From: Roseiarcus sp963779095
GTDB taxonomy: Bacteria; Pseudomonadota; Alphaproteobacteria; Rhizobiales; Beijerinckiaceae
Assembly (NCBI GenBank): GCA_963779095.1
Contig: CAVZWU010000014.1
Coordinates: 54,586-118,585 of the forward strand
Reading direction: 5' to 3'
Length of the DNA: 64,000 bases
Each line of letters begins with the position of its first letter. Position 1 is the stretch's first letter. The notes below the pieces were generated by a model, which saw only the letters and a list, made by a program, of their open reading frames with translations, was not told the origin of the DNA and ran no database searches. Positions 8,608 to 17,404 of this stretch are shown piece after piece. Made by a program: the position numbers and the translations under genes.

Positions 8608-8624
8608 GGATCACCTCCTTTCGG
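8608..8624 (-). promoter_or_regulatory. Extended Shine-Dalgarno, complementary to the 16S rRNA 3' end
   Basis: On the minus strand AAAGGAGGTGATCC (8621-8608), extended on both sides, matches the complement of the conserved 16S 3' terminus (CUGGAUCACCUCCUUUC). Ordinary ribosome sites match only four to six bases. On the plus strand it looks like the end of a 16S gene, but nothing else of a 16S gene is present. Confidence 0.7.
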
Positions 8625-8786
8625 CTGGTTGACGACGGTGACATGTTACGGTGATTCGAAAAATTTAAAAGCAGGATTTTTTTCGTGGAGTTAAGAATTC
8701 TTTAGACTTTCGTCGCGAGCGCGCCTCTTGTGGCTCGACCCAGACCCGCCCATGTGAGGTTAAGGCCGGAGCGTTCGGGTGTGATC

Positions 8787-9269
8787 ATGTCCAAGTTCAA
8801 ACTTGTGCGCCGGATTGCGATTGCAGCGCTCGGCGCGATGGCCTTTACCGCCATTGCTCCGTCTCCCGGCGCGCTCGCACGCCGTATTCCTTCGCCTGAC
8901 GGGGTTCGCGTGGACGTAGCGCCGCTCGCGGCAAACGCTGGCGAACCGACCGCCGAGTGGGTCGCGGAGGCCCTGCCCGGTCAGATCGCTCGAAATCTCG
9001 CGGCGCGGGGCGTGAGCGCCAACGTGTCCGTTCAAATCGACTACCTGACCCTCGGGTCGAACGTCGGGGCGAACGGGCCGGCCGGTTCGTCATATGACAA
9101 CATCCAAGGCGTCGCGACCATCAACGGCGTGGAAATGCCGGTGCGGGCGACGTCGTCCTACTATCCCATGACGAGCGACCAGACGATGATCGAACAATCG
9201 AACCGCGAACGGGTGCGGCTGCTCACCCAAGCGCTTGCGTACTGGATCGCCCAGGACGCAGTCCGCTAA
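8787..9269 (+). CDS. Hypothetical exported protein
   Basis: 160 residues starting at ATG 8787 (MSKFKLVRRIAIAALGAMAF). The N-terminus is a Sec signal peptide: Lys/Arg region, hydrophobic core, and a probable cleavage after GALA near residue 31. The mature part (RIPSPDGVRVDVAPLAANAG and onward) is soluble, with no Cys for lipid attachment or disulfides, and no family I can name. It stands alone between the tiny-ORF unit and glmM, which is transcribed toward it, with only 24 bases between the two stops. Role unknown. Confidence 0.6.
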   Translation: MSKFKLVRRIAIAALGAMAFTAIAPSPGALARRIPSPDGVRVDVAPLAANAGEPTAEWVAEALPGQIARNLAARGVSANVSVQIDYLTLGSNVGANGPAGSSYDNIQGVATINGVEMPVRATSSYYPMTSDQTMIEQSNRERVRLLTQALAYWIAQDAVR

Positions 9270-9293
9270 GGGCGCGGCCGCCCCCCGGGGCGC

Positions 9294-10634
9294 TCAGGCC
9301 GCGCTGGCGATCGCCTGGCAGACCTCGCCGACCAGCGCGTCGACCAGCGCCTGATCGTCCGCCTCCCCCATCACCCGGATCACCGGCTCGGTGCCGGACG
9401 GGCGCACCAGGAGCCGGCCGCGATCGCCGAGCCGCTCCCGCGCCGCCGCGATCGCCTTGGCCACCGCCGGGTTGTCGAGCGGCCTGCCGCCCTTGAAGCG
9501 CACGTTGCGCAGAACCTGCGGCGCGGGCTCGAACCGCCGGCACACCTCGCTCGCCGGCTTGCCGGACTTGCGCACCGCCGCCAGCACCTGCATCGCCGCC
9601 ACCAGGCCGTCGCCGGTGGTCGAATAGTCGGACAGAATGATGTGGCCCGACTGCTCGCCCCCGACATTGAAGCCCTTCTCGCGCATGCGCTCGATCACAT
9701 AGCGGTCGCCGACCGCGGTGCGCTCGAGCGTCAAGCCCAGGCTCATAAGATGCCGCTCGAGCCCGAGGTTCGACATCACCGTCGCGACCACGCCAGGCTT
9801 CGCCAACCGCCCCTCGTCGCGCCACAGCTCGGCGATCACCGCCATCACCTGGTCGCCGTCGATCAGATGGCCCTTCTCGTCGATGAGGATCATCCGGTCG
9901 GCGTCGCCGTCGAGCGCGATGCCAATATCGGCCCGCATCTCGCGAACCTTGCGGCTCAGCGCCTCGGGCGCGGTCGAGCCGACCTCGAAATTGATGTTGA
10001 GCCCGTTCGGCTCGACCCCGATCTGGATCACCTCGGCCCCGAGCTCCCACAAAGCCTCGGGCGCCACCTTGTAGGCCGCGCCGTTGGCGCAGTCGACGAC
10101 CACCCGCAAGCCATCGAGCGACACGTCGCGCGACAGCGTCCGCTTGGCGTATTCGATGTAGCGCGCCTGGACGTCGTCGATGCGCCTGGCGCGGCCGAGA
10201 TCGGCGGAGCGGGCGAGCATCGGCGCGACGTCGCCGTCCATCAGCGCCTCGATGCGCGCCTCGACCGCGTCGGAGAGCTTAAAGCCGTCCGGCCCGAACA
10301 GCTTGATGCCGTTGTCCTCGTAAGGATTGTGCGAGGCCGAGATCATCACGCCGAGATCGCAGCGCATCGAGCGCGTCAGCATCGCCACCGCCGGCGTCGG
10401 AACGGGGCCGAGCAGCAGAACGTCGACGCCGACCGAGGCGAAGCCCGCCACCAGCGCATATTCGATCATGTAGCTCGAGAGCCGGGTGTCCTTGCCGATC
10501 ACCACCCGATGGCGGTGGTCGCCGCGGCGAAAGGCGAGCCCGGCCGCCTGGCCCACCTTCAGCGCCACGTCCGCGGTGATCTCGCTGTTGGCCCGTCCCC
10601 GAATGCCGTCGGTGCCAAAATGCCTGCGCGCCAT
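9294..10634 (-). CDS. glmM: Phosphoglucosamine mutase
   Basis: Converts glucosamine-6-phosphate to glucosamine-1-phosphate for UDP-N-acetylglucosamine, hence peptidoglycan and lipopolysaccharide. 446 residues, the standard length. The four landmarks of the phosphohexomutase family are present: FGTDGIRGRAN at the N-terminus, the phospho-serine loop MISASHNPYEDNGIKL (Ser101), the metal loop ALDGDADRMILID and the sugar/phosphate-binding VRPSGTEPVIRVMGE near the C-terminus. The GEQSGHIILSDYSTTGDG loop selects the amino sugar. The frame is intact. It is divergent from pgm, a related mutase of the same superfamily, with a 19-base palindrome between them. Confidence 0.95.
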   Translation of the reverse strand: MARRHFGTDGIRGRANSEITADVALKVGQAAGLAFRRGDHRHRVVIGKDTRLSSYMIEYALVAGFASVGVDVLLLGPVPTPAVAMLTRSMRCDLGVMISASHNPYEDNGIKLFGPDGFKLSDAVEARIEALMDGDVAPMLARSADLGRARRIDDVQARYIEYAKRTLSRDVSLDGLRVVVDCANGAAYKVAPEALWELGAEVIQIGVEPNGLNINFEVGSTAPEALSRKVREMRADIGIALDGDADRMILIDEKGHLIDGDQVMAVIAELWRDEGRLAKPGVVATVMSNLGLERHLMSLGLTLERTAVGDRYVIERMREKGFNVGGEQSGHIILSDYSTTGDGLVAAMQVLAAVRKSGKPASEVCRRFEPAPQVLRNVRFKGGRPLDNPAVAKAIAAARERLGDRGRLLVRPSGTEPVIRVMGEADDQALVDALVGEVCQAIASAA

Positions 10635-10737
10635 CTTGCGAAAGCTCCCCGGGCGAATTGTCGCTGCTTTATGCGAACGCTGCGCCCTCTTACCTCATCT
10701 GTGCGGGTAAAAGTTTCACAATTCGTTGCTAGACGTT

Positions 10738-10756
10738 AACGCCGCGACGCGGCGTT
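10738..10756. promoter_or_regulatory. Perfect 9+9 palindrome between glmM and pgm
   Basis: AACGCCGCG A CGCGGCGTT, a perfect inverted repeat with a one-base centre, lies 104 bases upstream of glmM and 70 bases upstream of pgm. The position suits an operator for divergent promoters. A chance GC-rich palindrome cannot be excluded, and no regulator gene is adjacent. Confidence 0.35.
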
Positions 10757-10825
10757 GCCCACTCCGCGCTTGGCGCCTAGAGTGCCTGCGCCTCGAAAAT
10801 TCCCGCACTCGATGGGAGAACGCCG

Positions 10826-12455
10826 ATGATCCGGACCGTCGCCACCAAGCCGTTCGCCGACCAAAGGCCAGGCACCTCTGGTCTGCGCAAGCAGGTCCCG
10901 GTCTTCCAAGGGCCCAATTATCTCGAAAACTTCATCCAGTCGACTTTCGATTCTCTCGAGGGTTTTCAGGGCAAGACGCTCATTCTCGGCGGCGACGGCC
11001 GCTTCTTCAACCGCGAGGCGATCCAGGTCGTGATCAAGATCGCCGCGGCGAACGGCTTCGGCCGCGTCGTCGTGGGCAAGGGCGGCATTCTCTCGACGCC
11101 CGCCGTCTCCGCCCTGATCCGCGCGCTCCACGCCTTCGGCGGCATAATCCTGTCGGCGAGCCACAATCCCGGCGGGCCGCATGGCGATTTCGGCGTCAAA
11201 TACAATATCGGCGCCGGGGGACCCGCCCCGGAGGGCGTCACCGAGGCGATCTTCGCCCATACCAAGACGATCGCCGCCTACAAGATTTCGGACGCCGCCG
11301 ACGTCGACATCGATCGCCTGGGGACGGTCAAGGTCGAGGGAACCGAGATCGAAATCATCGACCCGGTCACGCAATATCTCGCGCTCATGAAGACGCTGTT
11401 CGACTTCGACGCGATCCGCGCCCTGTTCGCCTCGGGCTTCCGCATGCGGTACGACGCGCTGCACGCCGTCACCGGGCCTTACGCCCACGCCATCTTCGAG
11501 GACGAGCTCAAAGCCGGCGCGGGGACGGTGGTGAATGGGACGCCCTTGCCTGATTTCGGCGGCCATCACCCCGACCCCAATCCGACCTACGCCAAGGACC
11601 TTTACGACTTCATGATGTCGCCGGTGCGCGCCCGACTTCGGCGCAGCCTCGGACGGCGACGGCGACCGCAACATGATCCTCGGGCGCGGAGCCTATGTGA
11701 CGCCGTCCGATTCGCTCGCGATCCTCACCGCCAACGCGCTTGACGCGCCGGGCTATGCGAAGGGGCTTGCCGGGGTCGCGCGCTCGATGCCGACCAGCGC
11801 CGCCGCCGACCGCGTCGCCGCCAAGCTCGGGATCAAGGCCTACGAGACCCCGACGGGGTGGAAGTTCTTCGGCAACCTGCTCGACGCCAATCTCGCGACG
11901 CTATGCGGCGAGGAAAGCTTCGGCACCGGCTCGAACCACATCCGCGAGAAGGACGGGGTGTGGGCGGTCCTGTTCTGGCTCAACATCCTCGCCAAACGCC
12001 GCATAGCCGTGCTCGACCTCGTGCGCGAACATTGGCGGACTTATGGGCGCAACTATTACACCCGCCACGACTACGAGGAGATCGATCTGACCGCCGCGAA
12101 AGGGCTCATGGCGGCGTTGCGCGAGGCGACGGCGACGCTTCCAGGCAAAAGCTTCGGCGCACACAAGGTCGAGGCGGCGGACGATTTCGCCTATCACGAT
12201 CCGGTCGACGGCTCGGACGCGACCGATCAGGGCATCCGGGTGATGTTCGAGGGCGGCGCGCGCATCGTCTATCGGCTCTCCGGGACGGGGACGGTCGGCG
12301 CGACGCTGCGCGTCTATATCGAGCATTACGAGCCGGCGTCCGGCAAACTCGATCAGGAGACGCAGGCGGCGCTTGCGGACCTCATCGCGCTCTCGCGCAG
12401 TCTGGCGGAAATCGAGAAGCGCACCGGACGCAAGGCGCCGACCGTGATCACCTGA
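10826..12455 (+). pseudogene. pgm: Phosphoglucomutase (alpha-D-glucose type), one frameshift
   Basis: Interconverts glucose-1-phosphate and glucose-6-phosphate. The first frame (MIRTVATKPFADQRPGTSGL) holds the substrate start and the phospho-serine loop LSASHNPGGPHGDFGVKYN. The second holds the metal loop SDGDGDRNMILGRGAYVTPS, GEESFGTGSNHIREKDG and the phosphate-binding RLSGTGTVGATLRVYIE. The frames join near 11624, where CCG GTG CGC should read CCG TGC GCG CCC GAC; one extra G explains it. The repaired protein is about 543 residues, exactly the family length, with both halves fully conserved. A sequencing error is more likely than a dead gene. Confidence 0.85.
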
Positions 12456-12488
12456 AAGCGACGCCCTCGCTCGGGCGGCGCGCTCGCG

Positions 12489-13061
12489 TTATATTTGGCG
12501 TACTATTTCGTGGGCCCGCCGGCGCTGGGACGCGAGCCAGCCTACGCCGCCAAAGCCGATCAGCATCAGCGCCCAGGTCGAAGGCTCGGGCGCCGCCAGC
12601 GAGCTTGCCGTCACTGTAACGTTCCCGGTCACCCAAAGGCCGTCCGAGGGGGTCGTCTGCTGGGCCCCATACGCGCCCGGAACGGCGCCTGCGGGATCAT
12701 AGAGGGTGACGCAATACGAAGCGGTCCCATTCAAGCAGCTGTCGACGCCCGGATAAGTCGCGACGACGAGATACCCCGCCACGCTGTCGTAAGTGTACGC
12801 CAGCGAATAGGGAGGATTGGGAAGATTAAATGAATTGATCGTAAGGCCGGCCGTGGACGCCGACGTCACCGACACCGTGGGATCGAAGAGGAGCGTGAAA
12901 CTGAGGTCGACCGGATCGACGGGCGCCGGCGTGGAGGGCCCGGTGATCAGGGTGTCGAAGCCCGAAGCGGTGACATCGAAAGTGCGCTCGATGACCGCGG
13001 CGTGGGCGAACGAAGTCAACCCGGCAAACGCAACGCCGGCGACAAAAGCGTGGAATCTCAT
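12489..13061 (-). CDS. PEP-CTERM sorting-domain protein
   Basis: 190-residue exported protein. The start MRFHAFVAGVAFAGLTSFAH at 13061 gives a signal peptide ending near AHAAV. The C-terminus has the PEP-CTERM signal: PEPSTWALMLIGFGGVGWLA followed by SQRRRA, i.e. the motif, one membrane helix and a basic tail. Such proteins are recognised by exosortase and released or anchored at the surface, often with exopolysaccharide. The middle is Ser/Thr/Val-rich with one Cys pair (DSCLNGTASYC). No exosortase gene is in the window. It is one of three PEP-CTERM proteins here. The binding partner or function of the mature domain is unknown. Confidence 0.85.
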   Translation of the reverse strand: MRFHAFVAGVAFAGLTSFAHAAVIERTFDVTASGFDTLITGPSTPAPVDPVDLSFTLLFDPTVSVTSASTAGLTINSFNLPNPPYSLAYTYDSVAGYLVVATYPGVDSCLNGTASYCVTLYDPAGAVPGAYGAQQTTPSDGLWVTGNVTVTASSLAAPEPSTWALMLIGFGGVGWLASQRRRAHEIVRQI

Positions 13062-13262
13062 TGTTTTTTCCCCAGCGCGAAATTGGTCGATTTCGCCCGA
13101 GGCGAAACTGACGCCGGGCCACAATCGTGTCAAGCGGGGGACGCGAAATCGCCCCGTTCGGGACACGTCCAATCGAACCCTGGACCCGCGCGAGCGTCGC
13201 GCAAGCCTTCGCAGGCGGGCTGATGGCGCGCCTTGCGACGGCTTGACGCGCTTCTCAGGCTC

Positions 13263-13907
13263 TCACCTGACCGCGATACGCTCGCTCGCGGCCTCGGGCG
13301 CGAGGATTTCGCCCGGCCTGGCGTTGACCTCGATCAGGCCGGGCCTCGTCCGGGTGGGCTCGGCGGGTCGCCGGGCGCCCGAGGACGGCGAGCCGCGATG
13401 GCCCGGACCGCAATCGCCCGAGGTCCGCGTGACGATCCTTGGCCGGCCCCCGTCGGGCGAGGGGAAAACCTCGACGCTGCGGGTGCACATGTGGGCGCCG
13501 GACAGTGTCGAGGCGGCGGAGAAACTGCGCTCGCCCGGCGCGAGGCGGCCGGAATCGGCCGCGGCGAAGGCATCGGGGAAGCCAAAGGCGGAAGCCTGCA
13601 AGTCGGCCGTCTCATTGAGGAGCGCCTGCGCTTCGCGGTCCATTTCGGCCGACATGCGGTCGAGAGCCGCGAAGGGAGAATTCATGCCGGCCGGTTCGAA
13701 GCCGGGCGAGAACAGCGGCGCTGGGTCCTGGGTCCAGTGGATCTGCGGGGGCCGATCGCCGAGGTAGCGGATCTGCTCGATCGAGCCGTCGGGCAGCCGA
13801 ACGGTGAGGATGTGGGTCCTCGCAATCTCGCCTGCGCTTGCGCCGGCAAGTCCGGCCGCTGCGAGAACAACGGCGCCGATGAGAGCAGCGGTACGAAACT
13901 TCTGCAC
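13263..13907 (-). CDS. Hypothetical periplasmic protein
   Basis: 214 residues starting MQKFRTAALIGAVVLAAAGL; a Sec signal peptide probably cleaved after ASA near residue 25. The mature protein starts GEIARTHILTVRLPDGSIEQ and contains two Cys (HMCTRSVEV and SGDCGPGHRG) that could form a disulfide. The C-terminal third is low complexity, rich in Pro, Arg, Ala and Gly. No enzyme motif is seen. It is monocistronic, and its start lies inside the tail of the frame that continues the disrupted abortive-infection gene on the same strand. Confidence 0.6.
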   Translation of the reverse strand: MQKFRTAALIGAVVLAAAGLAGASAGEIARTHILTVRLPDGSIEQIRYLGDRPPQIHWTQDPAPLFSPGFEPAGMNSPFAALDRMSAEMDREAQALLNETADLQASAFGFPDAFAAADSGRLAPGERSFSAASTLSGAHMCTRSVEVFPSPDGGRPRIVTRTSGDCGPGHRGSPSSGARRPAEPTRTRPGLIEVNARPGEILAPEAASERIAVR

Positions 13908-14404
13908 AAACGGTCTCCAAGCCTTGGTTCATCGTTTGGGAAGCGGAAACGCGCTCCCCACGCGAAACATGGTGCCGCAGAAGGACGATTTTTTGGCGAA
14001 GTCTGGCTGAGGCTGTGGCCGCATGCGGGGTCGCGCACAGGGGGCCCGGTTTCTCCAGGCGTTGTCGATCTCAAGCGAGGAAGGAGTTCTTGCTCCACGA
14101 GGTAAAGAATCACCGCCGCAGTCTGGTGTAGTTGAAACGCTGCAAGATGCCGTGGGACGACACGCGGATTCACGCCAGCTCCGTGTGCGGCCGTCTTGTT
14201 GCGGATCGTGGGCGTCGAAGTCTCAATCAGCCCTTTAAGATGATTTAGGGATGTTTGTGAATACGCAGCGAGGAACCGGGCATCGACGGCCGCTTGAATA
14301 AGTCTGCTCGCAGTATCTGTATCGTTGAATTTCCACCCACGTTTTCGGCCGATCACCTTGAGGACGCTTTCAAGCGCTTTTCCGCAATCTACCAAACAAT
14401 CTTC
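13682..14404 (-). pseudogene. Abortive-infection (STM4504/CBY_0614-type) protein, C-terminal part
   Basis: Downstream half of the gene split by the IS1595 element. The frame resumes at the 8-bp target duplication with EDCLVDCGKALESVLKVIGR and continues through RLIQAAVDARFLAAYSQTSL and TPTIRNKTAAHGAGVNPRVV, the conserved Abi C-terminal region with its RNxxAAHG-like motif. After about VILYLVEQELLPRL (near 14050) the sequence becomes Pro/Arg-rich and unlike the family. The native stop was therefore probably lost to a further indel, and the formal stop at 13682 is not meaningful. Confidence 0.6.
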
Positions 14405-15497
14405 CGTGCCTATCCGGTTGACTCAGACACCCACTAGGGCTAGTAGCCGCAGTTATGGCGGCTTTGGACATTCACCAGCGGGACAATCTGGCTTTTCCCC
14501 AATCGCTCCCCGAATTTCAGAAGCTGTTTCCTAATGACGCGGCGTGTGCTGTCTATCTTGGGCGCGCGCGTTGGCCTGACGGTTTTGTCTGCTCGCATTG
14601 CGGCGTGATTGGTGAACCCTTCCGCATTGCAACCCGACCCGGTGTTCTGGAATGCCGCGCGTGTCGACGCCAAACCGGCCTCTTGGCCGGCACGGTCATG
14701 GAGCGCAGTCATACGCCGCTTAGCGTCTGGTTCTGGGCCGCGTATCTCGTCGCCAGCCAGACGCCGGGCATGTCGGCGGTTCAGTTTCAGCGGCAACTTG
14801 GGCTGACACGATACGAAACTGCGTTTGGCATCCTTCACAAACTGCGCGCCGGCATGGTGCGGCCGGACCAGGATCGTATCGGTGGTCGGGCGAAAGAGCA
14901 TGTCGAGGTCGATGAGACCTGGGTCGGTGGAAGGACGCGCGGCGATGGCCGAGGCATCCACCACAAAACATTGGTGTCCGCCGCTGTCGAGGTTCGCCAT
15001 CGCAAGCCGGGGACGGCGCAAGACAAGCGCAGGGACGGTCGCTATGCCGGTCGTGTGCGATTGGCCATCGTCGCCGACCGCAGCGCCGATTCCTTGTGCG
15101 GCTTTGTCGAGAACGCCGTCATGCCAGCCTCGCTGATCGTCACCGACGATTGGAGCGGCTACGTCAGCTTGCGTAAGCGGGGCTACGACCATCATCCGAT
15201 TGCCGAAAGCGGCGATCCCGAAATTGCCGAACAGTTCATGCCGATGATTCATCTCGTCTTCTCCAATTTGAAGACCTGGCTCAACGGCATCCACCACGGC
15301 GTGAGCGCCAAGCATCTACAAGCTTACCTCAACGAATTCACGTTCCGCTTCAACCGGCGCTTCTACCCGTTCAACGCCTTCCGCTCGCTGCTCGGCATCG
15401 CGGGCGACGTCGAGGCGCCAACCTATGCCCAGCTTTAATTCGGGAGAATGGGTCCACCCTACATATGGTGGGTGTCTGCCTTAACCGGATAGGCACG
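14405..15497 (+). mobile_element. IS1595-family insertion sequence, copy 1 (1093 bp)
   Basis: The ends read inward CGTGCCTATCCGGTTGACTC and CGTGCCTATCCGGTTAAGGC, an inverted repeat of 15 perfect bases. It is flanked by an 8-bp direct repeat CAATCTTC at 14397-14404 and 15498-15505, the target duplication size known for IS1595. It interrupts an abortive-infection-type gene on the opposite strand. A nearly identical copy is at 59621-60713. Confidence 0.92.
14455..15438 (+). CDS. IS1595-family transposase (copy 1)
   Basis: 327-residue DDE-type transposase of the IS1595 family. An N-terminal zinc ribbon (CSHCGVIGEPFRI, then LECRACRRQTG) binds the ends. The catalytic core has HVEVDETWVGGRTRGDGRG, then LIVTDDWSGYVSLRKRGYDH and a C-terminal helix with His and Asn residues (HLVFSNLKTWLNGIHHGVS). 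Start and stop fit inside the inverted repeats and the frame is intact, so the element may be active. It differs from copy 2 at two amino acids visible by eye (Asn/Asp near residue 11 and Asp/Asn in the SADS/SANS stretch). Confidence 0.92.
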   Translation: MAALDIHQRDNLAFPQSLPEFQKLFPNDAACAVYLGRARWPDGFVCSHCGVIGEPFRIATRPGVLECRACRRQTGLLAGTVMERSHTPLSVWFWAAYLVASQTPGMSAVQFQRQLGLTRYETAFGILHKLRAGMVRPDQDRIGGRAKEHVEVDETWVGGRTRGDGRGIHHKTLVSAAVEVRHRKPGTAQDKRRDGRYAGRVRLAIVADRSADSLCGFVENAVMPASLIVTDDWSGYVSLRKRGYDHHPIAESGDPEIAEQFMPMIHLVFSNLKTWLNGIHHGVSAKHLQAYLNEFTFRFNRRFYPFNAFRSLLGIAGDVEAPTYAQL

Positions 15498-16106
15498 CAA
15501 TCTTCTAGCTGCCCGTGTCTATACGCCTCGTGAGCACTACGGTACTCCTTGTTTGCGGAGCTGAATTTCTCATCACGGAGCAATTGCAGAGCGGGTAGGA
15601 CCACTTCGCTATGTACGAACTGTGAATTTATGCGTATAATCTCACTAGAAATGTATTGGTAACCAATTGCTGCCTCCTGAATCCTGGCATTGAACTCATC
15701 GATGACCTCATCGGGGCTAGCGCTGGTGTCATAAGGAAAGCTATCCGCTCGGCCTCTCACATACGTGTCGATGAGCCGCAAGCTGGTTTCCACTCCATCG
15801 AGCCAACGATCTATATTTATTTCTTTCTGAAGCCAATTGAATAGTTCATCCCTCAAACCGTTTACCCACTCATCAACTAAGCGGTGGACGCCTATTTCAC
15901 GACGCATTGCTTTCACGATATACCCATAGCAGGGATTAAATTCGTCGACGCCGTAAAATCTTGATTTCGTTGCACCTAATCCTGATTTAAGCATCTGCAC
16001 AACTTGAACGCGCACGGGACCCGGGATCAAGTCATAAGTATATACGTCACGCGTAGAAGCTTCTGCTTGACGCTTTCGTCGAGAATATATGGGGGGAAAG
16101 AACCAT
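15498..16106 (-). pseudogene. Abortive-infection (STM4504/CBY_0614-type) protein, N-terminal part
   Basis: Upstream half of the split gene. The conserved N-terminal core reads RDVYTYDLIPGPVRVQVVQM, then REIGVHRLVDEWVNGLRDEL, and ends HGQLEDC at the target duplication, continuing with LVDCGKALE beyond the IS. The only sensible start is ATG 16106 (MVLSP), but it is out of frame with the core. Dropping one C from the C6 run (G6 at 16092-16097 on the plus strand) restores MVLSP-IYSRRKRQAEAST-RDVYTYD. The segment is also AT-richer than its neighbours, which fits horizontal acquisition. Members are thought to act in phage defence, but the mechanism is not established. Confidence 0.6.
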
Positions 16107-16144
16107 TCAGTATCTCGCAGACGAACTCTAACTTTCGATACACC

Positions 16145-17323
16145 CTACCTCTTCAGCGCCTCGAGCACCTTGACCGAGGCGCGGCCGTTGACCGGCATGC
16201 CGGCGCGGCTCTCGAAATCGGCGATCGCCGCCTTGCTCTTGGTCCCGATGTCGCCGTCCGGGGCGCCGCCGACGTCATAGCCGCGCCTCGCCAAGAGCGC
16301 CTGCACTTGCTTTCGCCCATCGAGCGGCAGGAGCGGATCGTCGGTCGGCCAGGGGGTGACGATGCCCCGCCCGCCAGCGAGGCGGTCGGCGAGCACGCAG
16401 GCGGCGAGCGTGTAGGATTCGGCGGCGTTATAGGAATAGACGACGTCGAAATTGCGCGTCACGAGAAAGGCCGGCCCGTCGTGTCCGGCGGGCAGGAGGA
16501 GAGCGGCGTCGCCGCCCCCGAGCGGGCGCCCGTCGATGCGGGTCACGCCGCGCGCGGCCCAGAAGGACATGGATTGCTTCGCCCTTCGTCCCGACGGCCC
16601 CGAATAGCCGTCCGGCAATTTGACCTCGAAGCCCCATGCGAGCCCCGGGCGCCAGCCCGACTTGCGCAGATAATTGGCGGTCGACGCCAGCGCGTCCGGG
16701 GCCGAATCGACGATGTCGCGCCGCCCGTCGCCCTCGAAGTCGACCGCAAGCTTGAGGAAGGTCGAGGGCATGAACTGCGTCTGCCCGAACGCGCCCGCCC
16801 AGGATCCGTTGAGCTTGTCGGCCGGCACGTCGCCGCGGTCGATGATCTTGAGTGTCGCCATCAGTTCGGAGCGGAAATAACTGGCGCGCCCGCCGAAGCA
16901 GGCAAGCGTGGTCAGCGACTGCACGAGCGGACGGGCGCCCATCTTCTGGCCGAAATTCGACTCCACCCCCCAGATCGCCGCCAATATGTACCGGCTGACT
17001 CCGAATTGCTCCTCCGCGCGGAGAAGCGCGCGCGTCTGCGACGCCATCGCCGCTTTGCCGTCGGCGACCCGGTCGTCGCCGGTGAGGGTGTCGACATAGT
17101 CCCACACCGGCGTCTTGAACTCCGGCTGTTGCCCCTGGAAATCGAGCACTTTCATGTCCGGCTCGAGTCCGTTGAAGGCGACGCTGAGCGTGTGAGCGGA
17201 AATCCCGGCGCGCGCGGCCTCGGCTTTGAGCGAGCCGACGCAGGAGGCGAAGTCGGCGCGCGCCGAGGACGCGATGAACGTGGCGGCTGAGGCGGCGAGG
17301 CAACCGAGGACGAAGCGTTTCAT
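16145..17323 (-). CDS. Lytic murein transglycosylase with peptidoglycan-binding domain
   Basis: 392 residues. The signal peptide MKRFVLGCLAASAATFIASS is cleaved near ARA. A MltB-type SLT domain follows (residues about 25-310). The catalytic Glu is in AAIWGVESNFGQKMG, supported by WAGAFGQTQFMPSTF and VDFEGDGRRDIVDSAPDALA. A C-terminal peptidoglycan-binding domain (about 330-392) reads VQALLARRGYDVGGAPDGDI. It cleaves the glycan backbone of murein to 1,6-anhydro ends in the periplasm, for wall remodelling. It is divergent from the site-2 protease gene with 80 bases between starts. The frame is intact and the family assignment is firm. Confidence 0.92.
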   Translation of the reverse strand: MKRFVLGCLAASAATFIASSARADFASCVGSLKAEAARAGISAHTLSVAFNGLEPDMKVLDFQGQQPEFKTPVWDYVDTLTGDDRVADGKAAMASQTRALLRAEEQFGVSRYILAAIWGVESNFGQKMGARPLVQSLTTLACFGGRASYFRSELMATLKIIDRGDVPADKLNGSWAGAFGQTQFMPSTFLKLAVDFEGDGRRDIVDSAPDALASTANYLRKSGWRPGLAWGFEVKLPDGYSGPSGRRAKQSMSFWAARGVTRIDGRPLGGGDAALLLPAGHDGPAFLVTRNFDVVYSYNAAESYTLAACVLADRLAGGRGIVTPWPTDDPLLPLDGRKQVQALLARRGYDVGGAPDGDIGTKSKAAIADFESRAGMPVNGRASVKVLEALKR

Positions 17324-17404
17324 GGCCCGATCATCCGCGATTCGTGAATTGTCGTCGAGACGGCGCGATCGGCGTTAGAATGAAGCGCCGCGGCAGGAGA
17401 CGGT

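Noticed and set aside
8605..8625. Plus strand resembles the 3' end of a 16S rRNA gene (GGATCACCTCCTTTC)
   Set aside because: No other 16S sequence is present; the minus strand gives a complete ribosome site, ORF and terminator instead.
9642..10739. 365-codon open frame opposite glmM
   Set aside because: His/Arg/Ala-rich shadow of glmM with no ribosome site.
16004..17290. 428-codon open frame opposite the lytic transglycosylase
   Set aside because: Composition (Arg, Gly, Ala) and complete overlap with a clear gene.
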